Shown here in pieces: positions 24,725-31,512 of a stretch of 33,698 nucleotides of DNA. The translations under genes were made by a program, and so were the position numbers. The number at the start of each line of letters is the position of its first letter. The stretch's first letter is position 1. Origin of the DNA: Gemmatimonadota bacterium. Its GTDB lineage: Bacteria; Latescibacterota; UBA2968. The stretch lies in the NCBI GenBank assembly GCA_002727195.1, contig PBWH01000037.1, positions 1-33,698 on the forward strand, read 5' to 3'. The notes beneath the pieces were generated by a model. The model was given only the letters and a program-made list of their open reading frames with translations. It ran no database searches and was not told the DNA's origin.

Positions 24725-25576
24725 CTATTTCAGGTTCTTCGGAACCCACTCAATTTCAATCGGTTTCGCATCTCCTTTATACTCGATCTTGAGTGCCTCA
24801 AGCTCAGGAATTAACCTGCCACTGGGTGGACGACCGCGTTTCTCTAATTTGGAGACGGTTGCCTGAGTTCGTTCGGGTAAGTTTACATAATCAGGATAGT
24901 ACCACATCGTTAGCACTGTGCGTCTTACATCCGACTGATTGGCGTGGGCAGCGTGGAGCAAACTACCGTACCCAATGACGAGATCTCCGGCTTTCACGGG
25001 TAGGTCGATTTCGTCTTCAACTTGGCTGAAGGCAGGATCGTCTGGATTGGCATAAGTCCTTAGCTCGTTCGTATGGTGTTCAGAGATCTTATCGTGGAGA
25101 AAATGCCGCTTCAAATGCGAGCCGGGAATGACCCGAAGACAGCCGTTCTGTGAAGTCGTGTCGACAAGATAAAACATTAGAAACACTTGAATTGGCTGAG
25201 TCGTATAGCTGACTGGGTCGTTCCAAAAACGACCGTCTTCGTGCCAGAAAAGGGGGGGACTCTTGGGAGGCTTAGTAATAATCCGCCCGTGACCAAATTT
25301 TGGGTCATCGAAGCCCAGTTGACCCAGTGCGCGCAGAATAGCGTGATTTGTGATGAAATCACTCATCACACTATTCTGGTAGGCCATCTCATAGTCGATT
25401 AGAACCATGCTGCCAGTCGTGCGGTGCAGTTTTAGATGCTCAGGATCTTGAACCTTCAGGATTCCGTCACAGAGTTCGTTGAGATCGTCGACCATTTTCG
25501 GATCTAGGATTTTCTCGAAAACGCAGAACCCATCTCGTTCGAACTGTTTTCGCTTCGTGCTATTTTCCTGGTTCAC
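24725..25576 (-). CDS. Phytanoyl-CoA dioxygenase family protein, copy 5 (canonical)
   Basis: A 283-residue Fe(II)/2-oxoglutarate oxygenase with a canonical first motif, H112-E-D114 in FWHEDGRFW, and a distal His in SLLHAAHANQSDVRR. It is clearly a different PhyH group from copies 3, 4 and 6. The GTG at 25576 has AGGAA about 7 nt upstream. DLVIGYGSLLHAAH marks the C-terminal part of the jelly-roll. Composition is AT-richer than in copies 1 to 3. Substrate unknown; no co-transcribed partner is adjacent. Confidence 0.92.
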   Translation of the reverse strand: MNQENSTKRKQFERDGFCVFEKILDPKMVDDLNELCDGILKVQDPEHLKLHRTTGSMVLIDYEMAYQNSVMSDFITNHAILRALGQLGFDDPKFGHGRIITKPPKSPPLFWHEDGRFWNDPVSYTTQPIQVFLMFYLVDTTSQNGCLRVIPGSHLKRHFLHDKISEHHTNELRTYANPDDPAFSQVEDEIDLPVKAGDLVIGYGSLLHAAHANQSDVRRTVLTMWYYPDYVNLPERTQATVSKLEKRGRPPSGRLIPELEALKIEYKGDAKPIEIEWVPKNLK

Positions 25577-25816
25577 GGATTAGTTCCTATTTGAAAACAC
25601 TCAGTGCTGATCTCTGTTCAATTTGTCGTATCCTAGAGGATCCCACGTGAAGTATGTAGTGGCAGAAGAATTGATTCGCTTAAATCAGAATTGAAGTATT
25701 TGCATCCGTATCGGTGGCTATTAATGTCTTGAATATCGATCGATTAAGAGGTGGATTGAAACAGACAGCTAAATAGCTGTTAAGAGTATTCAGAGATGAC
25801 TATAGGGTGAGATTTT
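25577..25816. other. Intergenic region upstream of PhyH copy 5
   Basis: About 240 bp of AT-rich sequence before the tRNA-like pseudogene. It should hold the promoter of copy 5, but I could not identify a convincing -35/-10 pair. Confidence 0.4.
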
Positions 25817-25895
25817 GCCACCTTGGCCCAGCCGGATAGCGCACGCGATTTAAAAAATCGCGAGGCCACGTATTTGAGGCACGCCGGGAGCACCA
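25817..25895 (+). pseudogene. Degenerate tRNA-like sequence
   Basis: The 79 bases keep the order of a tRNA: a D-arm (CCCAGCCGGATAGCGC), an anticodon stem (CGCGA ... TCGCG) with a 9-nt loop instead of 7, a T-loop (TTTGAGG) and a CCA end after GGGAGC. Only four of seven acceptor pairs form, and the T-stem has mismatches. The altered anticodon loop and poor pairing indicate a decayed gene; amino-acid identity cannot be assigned. Confidence 0.5.
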
Positions 25896-26049
25896 TTCAC
25901 CATCATCCCACCTTCGCAAAAACCTCCCCCATTGTATCAGTACCTTTAGCCTCTGCTGAGATCTATCGTTGTTTTTGCGGGCACTGACTGCCGTGGTTGG
26001 GTTTTTTTTGTGATCGGGCCAAACTTTACGTCGCCGTAGAAAGCGCCAG

Positions 26050-26108
26050 CGGTGTCACAACGGCCCCCTGACCGTTGTGACACCGGTTGCCTTCAGGGGC
26101 AGGCCCCT
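26050..26108. repeat. Perfect 14-bp inverted repeat followed by a GC-rich palindrome
   Basis: CGGTGTCACAACGG (26050-26063) and its exact reverse complement (26072-26085) flank an 8-nt spacer. Close by, AGGGGC-AG-GCCCCT forms a second palindrome at about 26095-26108. No T-run follows. It lies in a 400-bp gene-free stretch after the tRNA-like pseudogene. A repeat element or protein-binding site is possible. Confidence 0.7.
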
Positions 26109-26208
26109 ACAAAACTGTGAATTAGAAGGTTGTTCGCGATCGCGTAATTGAGACCAGGGTTAGGTAGAGACAGAGAATTGCATTGCGGGTTGGGATTCCG
26201 GCGATAGG

Positions 26209-26230
26209 GGTAGCCGGTTAACCGGTAGCC
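26209..26230. repeat. GGTAGCC direct repeat flanking a palindrome
   Basis: Two copies of GGTAGCC (26209-26215 and 26224-26230) flank the palindrome GGTTAACC; the wider core CCGGTTAACCGG is a perfect 12-bp palindrome at 26214-26225. It lies about 65 bp after the end of PhyH copy 6. Function unknown. Confidence 0.6.
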
Positions 26231-26294
26231 ACAGAAAAGTCGCATTTACCGAGGGAGTCCGGCTTCATTCTGTAACGTGCTCAGGCGGTGGTGA

Positions 26295-27320
26295 CTATCC
26301 TGCGCCGTTTAACAGCTTCGCCTTGGTCTCGTCCGACAAACGGATTCGAGGGGCCGACATGCCCGGCATCAACACACTGGTGTCGCTCTCGATACGTACA
26401 TCCGGATGGAGTTGGGTAAGCGCTGGGTTCCCTGAGTAGTCCTTGTCCTCGCGGGGCTCGTTGAACCAATTCGGTGAGAATTCCAGGATGCTTTTCTGCC
26501 GCCGGGTGAGTTCCGGATCATTCGTGTCGTAGGCGACGTCTCCGTGGTGCATGCCATAGGGCACATACTTATAGAAGAGCGTGCGGCGCTCCCCGGTCCC
26601 TGACCACGGTATCGTTCCGTGTTTTAGCTTTTCTGTAAACAGGATGCAGTCTCCGGCCTTGGCTTCCACGCGGTGCACCGGAACATCCTTATCCCAGTTT
26701 GAGAGTTGAGACGTCCACTCTGTGTTGACCCAGTTTGACTTCCAGTCATCACCGATGTCCAGAAGTTTCTGTTCGTTCTCCGGCTTGTGCGTGCCGACCA
26801 CACAACCGAAGCCCCCTTCACCTGGCCCGACGTTTTTGAGTTCATACACACACGTAATGTGCCAGGCAGTCGGGTTGCCGTGAAGGGTCCCCCCGGGATC
26901 ATCCCCGTCGGTCTGTTTCCGACCGGGCTTGTAGTGCACGTTATCGTGGTCGAGGCGGAACTGAGGTCGAAGTTCTTTGGGCAGGTGCGCTGGCGCGTGG
27001 CCCCAGGCTGGATCCCCGAGGACCTCTTCCAGAATGGGGTGCATCGTCTCGTTGTCGATCAGATCCCTGTAAGCCTTGCTCCAGAGCCGTCGGCCCCAAT
27101 AGGTGTTCCCGTAGCGGTCTGTTGTTTCTTGTGATTCGCGCCCCCTGACCGAGAAGCGGATCCGATTCTCCGTATTGGCTCTCGCCTGCAAATCTTTCTG
27201 CTCAACGATGTGCTGATCGTAAACCTTGTTGAGCTCATCCAACTGATCCTGGTCGAGCACGTCAGGTATAACGACATAACCCTGTCGTGCGAACGTCTCA
27301 CGCGTTTTGTCATCCCACAT
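26295..27320 (-). CDS. Phytanoyl-CoA dioxygenase family protein, copy 6 (LHG subtype, long)
   Basis: A 341-residue PhyH-superfamily protein, longer than copies 3 and 4. The first motif is L146-H147-G148-N149 with no HxD; the distal His lies in KLKHGTIPWSG, followed by ERRTLFYKY. FRLDHDNVHYKPG at about 121-133 corresponds to FRLDHGP in copy 3 and offers another possible H-D pair (H125-D126). About 60 residues follow the core as a polar tail. The ATG at 27320 has GGAG 8 nt upstream. A broken integrase lies directly upstream. Substrate unknown. Confidence 0.82.
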   Translation of the reverse strand: MWDDKTRETFARQGYVVIPDVLDQDQLDELNKVYDQHIVEQKDLQARANTENRIRFSVRGRESQETTDRYGNTYWGRRLWSKAYRDLIDNETMHPILEEVLGDPAWGHAPAHLPKELRPQFRLDHDNVHYKPGRKQTDGDDPGGTLHGNPTAWHITCVYELKNVGPGEGGFGCVVGTHKPENEQKLLDIGDDWKSNWVNTEWTSQLSNWDKDVPVHRVEAKAGDCILFTEKLKHGTIPWSGTGERRTLFYKYVPYGMHHGDVAYDTNDPELTRRQKSILEFSPNWFNEPREDKDYSGNPALTQLHPDVRIESDTSVLMPGMSAPRIRLSDETKAKLLNGAG

Positions 27321-27367
27321 ACTCTTTCTCCATCGAGTTTGCTATGGCAGGAGCCTCAGATGACGAA

Positions 27368-27396
27368 AAGAAAAAACTTCACAATGTAGGTGTCAA
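27368..27396 (-). promoter_or_regulatory. Weak candidate promoter of PhyH copy 6
   Basis: On the minus strand TTGACA (27391-27396) is followed at 17 bp by TTTCTT (27368-27373). The -35 box is perfect and the -10 box poor. Confidence 0.3.
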
Positions 27397-27988
27397 GGCG
27401 GGCAGGTCACCTTGGTCTTTGTGCCAAACGGGACATACCTCTCTCTACGTCCCTTGCCTCTCACACGTATCAACCCTTCCGGCCACTCCACGTCCGCGAC
27501 ATCGATACCTGACAACTCCATCAGCCTGATTCCCGAGTGAAAGAGCCGTCTGACCATGGCCTGGTTGCGGAGTCCTGTGAAGCGATGCGGATTTAGATGA
27601 CGCAGCAGTTGGGTGACGTTGGCCGGAGACATCGGACGAATAACGGTCTTGGGTGGGCTGACTCTGGGCAGCCTGATCGCAGACTTCACGTAACCCTCTG
27701 CTTCAAGGAAGCGACAGATGACCTGCCCCCATCTATGTGTCCACATCCAAAGTTAGGATGCGGCTGCAACGGATGGCTTGATGGCCACTGGTGCAGGTGG
27801 GCGGTAGCCTAACGCGCTATGTGGTCGAAATAGTCGGGAATTAAGTCCTGGAGGCTATCAGAATCCACACGCTTACAGTACTCTACGAACTTGCCCGCCG
27901 AGTACTTGTAGAACTCTAACGTTGCTTCTGTGTGCTGATTGATCCGTTGCTCTTGGATAAACAGGTCATAGGCACGAGACAATCTCAC
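27393..27988 (-). pseudogene. Broken tyrosine recombinase (integrase)
   Basis: Two fragments make one decayed integrase. The first, from a GTG at 27988 (GGAAG box upstream) to a TAG at 27809-27811, gives 59 residues that look like the N-terminal core-binding domain (AYDLFIQEQRINQHTEATLE). The second, to 27393, contains FLEAEGYV and the start of the catalytic domain, with the first catalytic Arg in LFHSGIRLMELSG and the strand IRVRGKGRRERYVPFG. The frames between the fragments do not join, so at least one frameshift and the TAG separate them. The HxxR and Tyr motifs are missing, so it cannot recombine DNA. Located between PhyH copy 6 and tRNA-Val. Confidence 0.8.
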
Positions 27989-28067
27989 GGCTCACTTCCA
28001 AGATTAGCTCAGGTGGTTAGTGGGATTGCGCCTGGTCGGAACGACCCCTTGCCTGGGTGCATGAGAA

Positions 28068-28097
28068 ACGGCCTCAGGAATGACATCCCAAGGCCGT
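28068..28097 (-). terminator. Terminator of tRNA-Val
   Basis: On the minus strand a stem of 7 GC-rich pairs (ACGGCCT with AGGCCGT) plus inner pairs forms a hairpin ending in TTCTCAT. It lies 23 bp after the tRNA 3' end. Confidence 0.7.
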
Positions 28098-28119
28098 AAC
28101 ACATTGTATTTAAGGAAAA

Positions 28120-28196
28120 TGGTGGGCGATACTGGAATTGAACCAGTGACCTCTTGCATGTCAAGCAAGCACTCTAACCATCTGAGCTAATCGCCC
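28120..28196 (-). tRNA. tRNA-Val (anticodon GAC)
   Basis: The 77 bases fold as a complete cloverleaf: acceptor GGGCGAT/ATCGCCC, D-arm, anticodon stem CTTGC/GCAAG around TTGACAT, T-arm CTGG-TTCAATT-CCAG and an encoded CCA. Anticodon GAC decodes valine GUC/GUU. A strong promoter lies upstream and a terminator downstream. The dead integrase gene begins about 130 bp downstream of it, so this tRNA may have been an integration target. Confidence 0.97.
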
Positions 28197-28217
28197 ACAT
28201 CAGTGACTGTGCGGAAG

Positions 28218-28246
28218 AATATACCAAAGGCGTTTTGGAGGGTCAA
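28218..28246 (-). promoter_or_regulatory. Promoter of tRNA-Val
   Basis: On the minus strand TTGACC (28241-28246) and TATATT (28218-28223) are separated by exactly 17 bp. Transcription would begin about 10-15 nt before the mature tRNA 5' end. Confidence 0.8.
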
Positions 28247-28392
28247 GAACTATACCCGGGGGCTGAAGCCTAGGAAAAACAGTCTGTTAAGCTGGTTTGG
28301 GTGATTCGGAGAGTGCGTCCGATATCACACCATTTTGGTGACTGCGCTTACGGCTGATCCTCCTGCGGGAGACGATATTTCAGGTAGTCAAA

Positions 28393-28416
28393 GGCGCCAA
28401 CTCGGGGATTGGCGCC
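28393..28416. promoter_or_regulatory. Inverted repeat upstream of the cNMP-binding gene
   Basis: GGCGCCAA (28393-28400) and TTGGCGCC (28409-28416) are a perfect 8-bp inverted repeat with an 8-nt spacer, about 38 bp upstream of the gene. It could be an operator or a leader hairpin; no T-run follows. Confidence 0.4.
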
Positions 28417-28453
28417 AACAATACACCCATTCAGTCGGGGTGAGTCAGTGCAG

Positions 28454-28921
28454 ATGTCGGACATTATCAAGTTCGTCAAGAAGATCCCCCTGTTCCAGGG
28501 GCTCCAGCCCAGTCAGGTCCGTGAGCTGATCGCCGAAGGGGAGGTCCAGGCCCTTTCGCGGGACGATGTTCTTTGCCGGGAAGGAGACGAGACCCGGTTC
28601 CTGTTCATCCTGTTGCGTGGGAAATTAGTCGTCGAACGAAAGGGCACAACGATCGCCCACACGGAAGCGGTCGATATCGTCGGGGAGATGGGGGTCACCA
28701 CGGACTCTCCCAGATGCGCGACGCTGATCGCAGAGGGCGACGTCGTCACCGTGACGATCGCCAAGAATCGGTTCAACTACGCGATCGGGTTGGATGCTGA
28801 GTTTGCGGCAAGGATTTACCGGAATGTGCTTCAGTCCAGCTTCGCCAAGCTCTTGGCCATGAACGATCACTTTTTGGATCACCTGTCGGGAGGCGGCTTC
28901 GGTCTGGCAACATCGGTTTAA
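28454..28921 (+). CDS. Cyclic-nucleotide-binding domain protein
   Basis: A 155-residue protein made almost only of a cNMP-binding (CAP_ED) fold: FVKKIPLFQGLQPSQVRELI at the start, the beta-roll with REGDETRFLFILLRGKLVV, and VDIVGEMGVTTDSPRCATL where the phosphate-binding cassette lies. No DNA-binding or channel domain follows, so it may be a stand-alone sensor or scaffold. The ATG at 28454 is used; an in-frame GTG at 28448 is slightly better spaced to the weak GGGTGAG box. Ligand unknown. Confidence 0.85.
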   Translation: MSDIIKFVKKIPLFQGLQPSQVRELIAEGEVQALSRDDVLCREGDETRFLFILLRGKLVVERKGTTIAHTEAVDIVGEMGVTTDSPRCATLIAEGDVVTVTIAKNRFNYAIGLDAEFAARIYRNVLQSSFAKLLAMNDHFLDHLSGGGFGLATSV

Positions 28922-29158
28922 AATGCAATGCCCTAGATACCCGATGATGCTACCCCAGTCGGGAAGCTGATGGAGTCACCGGAGTCGCCTCTCTTTCAAG
29001 AGATGGAAGACGGAAGAAGCAAGACAGGAATTGCCGGGGTATTAATGAGAGGGTGGCCTTTCATACGTAAGGGGGCAGGGAAGGTGGGACTGGCTTGGCT
29101 GTTCGGTTGGTCTAAATTATTCGGACGGGTTTCGAACGGATACGGACAGGAGGATGGC

Positions 29159-29842
29159 ATGGCGAAGTATACGGCGAGCGTTGAGAAACGGTTCCAGAGT
29201 CCCGGACCACAACCGAACGGTTTGCAGGCAGCGGATGATGGGCTCTGGGTGATCGATCAGGTCAATCTGAAGGTACACAAGTTGGATTGGGACTCGGGTG
29301 AGGTGCTTAACGAGTTCGATACGGAGACCGAGCACTCAAGCGGGATCACGCTGGGGGACGACGCGGTGTGGATCACGTCGACATACCAACTCGAGGTGGT
29401 CAAGATCGATACAAAGGACGGGACGACACTTCAGCGGTTCCCTGATCCCGGCGCGGGACTGATCTCGGGGCGGGAATCGATGGCTGACGCCAGGCAGACA
29501 GGCTCACACGGGATCGAATACCGTGATGGTAAGGTCTACGTGGCCGGGCCGCCGACGCAGAAGATCCACATTATGGATGCGGCCACTTGGGAAGAGGTCG
29601 GGCAGTTTGCGACCGGTGGGCTGCGCGTTCACGGCATCGGGTGGGGGGAGAACGGGATGCTGTGGGTTTCGGATACGTCGGCGGGGACGGTGCTGCTGAT
29701 GGATCCCGAGCAGGATGGGCGGGTGTACGATGTGTTTCGGGTCGATGAGCCCGATGAGGTGCACGGGATGACGGTGCGGTCGAACGGTGAGATCTGGTAT
29801 TGTGATGCAGGGACGCGGGATATCGGGATACTGAACCGGTAA
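29159..29842 (+). CDS. Beta-propeller (NHL/SMP-30-like) protein
   Basis: A 227-residue protein of repeated blades of the type GLWVIDQVNLKVHKLD, AVWITSTYQLEVVKID and MLWVSDTSAGTVLLMD, which indicate a beta-propeller of the NHL, SMP-30 or Vgb group. I use the ATG at 29159, with AGGAGG about 5 nt upstream; the frame is open to 28970, but that extension is unlike the domain. No signal peptide is seen from this start. It may bind or hydrolyse a lactone or act as a scaffold; no catalytic residues can be named. A heptamer tandem repeat and a weak terminator follow. Confidence 0.7.
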   Translation: MAKYTASVEKRFQSPGPQPNGLQAADDGLWVIDQVNLKVHKLDWDSGEVLNEFDTETEHSSGITLGDDAVWITSTYQLEVVKIDTKDGTTLQRFPDPGAGLISGRESMADARQTGSHGIEYRDGKVYVAGPPTQKIHIMDAATWEEVGQFATGGLRVHGIGWGENGMLWVSDTSAGTVLLMDPEQDGRVYDVFRVDEPDEVHGMTVRSNGEIWYCDAGTRDIGILNR

Positions 29843-29852
29843 GAGCAACGGC

Positions 29853-29883
29853 GAGTGCTGAGTGCTGAGTTCTGAGTGTTGAG
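29853..29883 (+). repeat. Heptanucleotide tandem repeat
   Basis: About 4.4 copies of GAGTGCT (two exact, then GAGTTCT and GAGTGTT) lie 11 bp after the propeller gene. Such heptamer repeats occur between genes in several environmental genomes. Confidence 0.8.
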
Positions 29884-29886
29884 GGG

Positions 29887-29916
29887 ACGCCCCCTGGATA
29901 AACCTGGAGGCGTTTT
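29887..29916 (+). terminator. Weak hairpin terminator of the beta-propeller gene
   Basis: An 11-bp stem with two mismatches (29887-29897 with 29903-29913) and an ATAAA loop is followed by TTTG. It may serve the propeller gene and the convergent PhyH pseudogene. Confidence 0.5.
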
Positions 29917-29922
29917 GCTGTG

Positions 29923-30778
29923 CTAACCCGTCGTGACTTTGCCGTCGGGGGTGACGTCGAGCAGGGGAACCTCGCCAAGGTGGTTGGAGTAGGGGACGAA
30001 CATGACGGCGCGCTGTTCGGGTGTCATATCTGCGACGGTGTCTCTGTCCCAGTAGGTTTCCGGTGGGGCGACCTCTTTACTGGGGCCGCTGCGGGAGCTC
30101 GTTCGGGACGCGTATTTGAAGAGGATCGATCGACGTCCCGTGTCGAGTTTCCAAGGCCAGGCGTCGTGTGCCTGGGCGCTGTCCATGAAGAACATGACAT
30201 CGCCAGCTTCCACGACGGGTTGCATCGTGACGCCCAGGTCAGCGTCTCCCGTACGAACACCATCTGGCATCCGATAGGTTGGCCTTGTGGCTGGTCGGGA
30301 CGCAGGCGAATCCGCCCATGTCTGCCTTGCAATCGTGGAGCTGCCAGGCCACGGTGACGCCACCGACGTAAGGCATCCGATTCTGGTGACCGTAGGCGAC
30401 GTGTGGACGATGGGGTTCGCCGTTCCCGTGCATCGTGTGCCCGGCCGTGCCTTTGACGCTGACGATGAACATCGGGCCGTGGTCCAGACGGAAGCCCTTC
30501 TCGCACATGACGCGTAGCCTGGATACGACAGCGGGGTGGGCGAGCATCCGGCGGAACGGATCACAGTCTGGCTCAGGAAATTCGAGGATTCCGTGCAGCA
30601 TAGGACGACCGGTGCCGGCATACGCCTTCGAGTCCTTCGCAGTTGACCCGCCGACCTAAATGCGTCCGCTGTATCGGTCAACGATTTCGTTTGCTTCATC
30701 GATCTCGGCGGGGGACATCACGCCCTTCGCGACGAGATAGCCGTTCAGGTCCCAGAAGTATCGCTCTTTGGCGTCCAT
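29923..30778 (-). pseudogene. Phytanoyl-CoA dioxygenase family protein, copy 7, broken
   Basis: The frames together give a protein close to copy 3 but interrupted twice. From ATG 30778 the frame gives MDAKERYFWDLNGYLV and stops at a TAG at 30656-30658. The same frame continues in-frame with GFRLDHGPMF and HTMHGNGEPHRP to SHKANL, then shifts near 30270-30276. The last frame gives AQAHDAWPW, RRSILFKYASRT and the C-terminus to 29923. The first motif is HGN-type, like copies 3, 4 and 6. Because both halves are well conserved, the lesions are recent or are sequence errors. Confidence 0.75.
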
Positions 30779-30929
30779 TTCATCCTCGTCCTGATTGTCT
30801 GGAGCCACACCTGCCTGTCGAACGCGGAACTGCGACAGCTCATCTCCAGAGTGGTCCCGTTACTTCGTTCCCGGAATGTAAAAGGTCTAGCCCGTGGACG
30901 GCCAGTTTCTTCCAGACCCTTGGCGTCTT

Positions 30930-31496
30930 GTTGGGGCGAGCAGTACGGGATGCAGTGCGCATCCAGGGATTCCAGGTCGACTATCCTTGCGATGCCTACA
31001 GACAGGACGTCGGCAACCCGTCGGAGGGTATCCTGCTGCTCCTCAGGGTCAGGACGCCGTGGGGATGCGAGATCGTGATGAGGCTCTACACTCGCAGACC
31101 GTAGCCTCTGTAGGCCGTCTCGCAGTAGTCGTGGGAGAGCCGGCCTGGATTCCCCGGTAAGTCCGGCCAATACTACGTCTTGCCACTCCTCCATCGTATC
31201 AGGCGAGGGACGCCCGACGTATCGATACTGACCATCAGGCTGTAGATGATGGCTTTCGACGACCTTTGAGGCTTCGTCGACGGCTCGATGGATGTTCATC
31301 CCGGCAAAATCGATCCCCAGTCCACGGAGGATGTGCACAATACCACCACGGACTCGATCAGGACATCGAGGAGTTCCTCCAGATCCGTGGTTGGCAGGAT
31401 GGGCCGACTGATCTCGCGGAAGGAGCGGACCAGCTGTTCCTGATCCGGGCCCTCGAGGTTTGTTCCCAGGGATCTGTTGTCGATCGATTTGGCCAA
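30930..31496 (-). pseudogene. Decayed GAF-domain sensor protein
   Basis: Joining three frames gives a GAF-like order: LVRSFREISRPILPTTDLEE and LLDVLIES at the start, LGIDFAGMNIHRAVDE in the middle, then YRGYGLRV, ISHPHGVLTL and RVADVLSVGIARIVDLE at the end. At least three frameshifts and a TAG at 31086-31088 (after YGLRV) interrupt it. The TTG at 31496 has AGGTGAG upstream and lies 16 bp after the end of the sugar-isomerase gene. No output domain is visible. GAF assignment is from pattern recognition only. Confidence 0.5.
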
Positions 31497-31512
31497 TGTC
31501 TCACCTGAGACG

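Noticed and set aside
25970..26014. Terminator before the eight-T run near 26010
   Set aside because: Only a 4-bp GGCA/TGCC stem is present and it is not directly next to the T-run.
5607..31088. Recoding of TAG as an amino acid
   Set aside because: TAG is the natural stop of many intact genes here (for example those ending at 10770, 11840, 13282, 14685, 16663, 19649, 21706 and 33256). Most loci with internal TAG also carry frameshifts.
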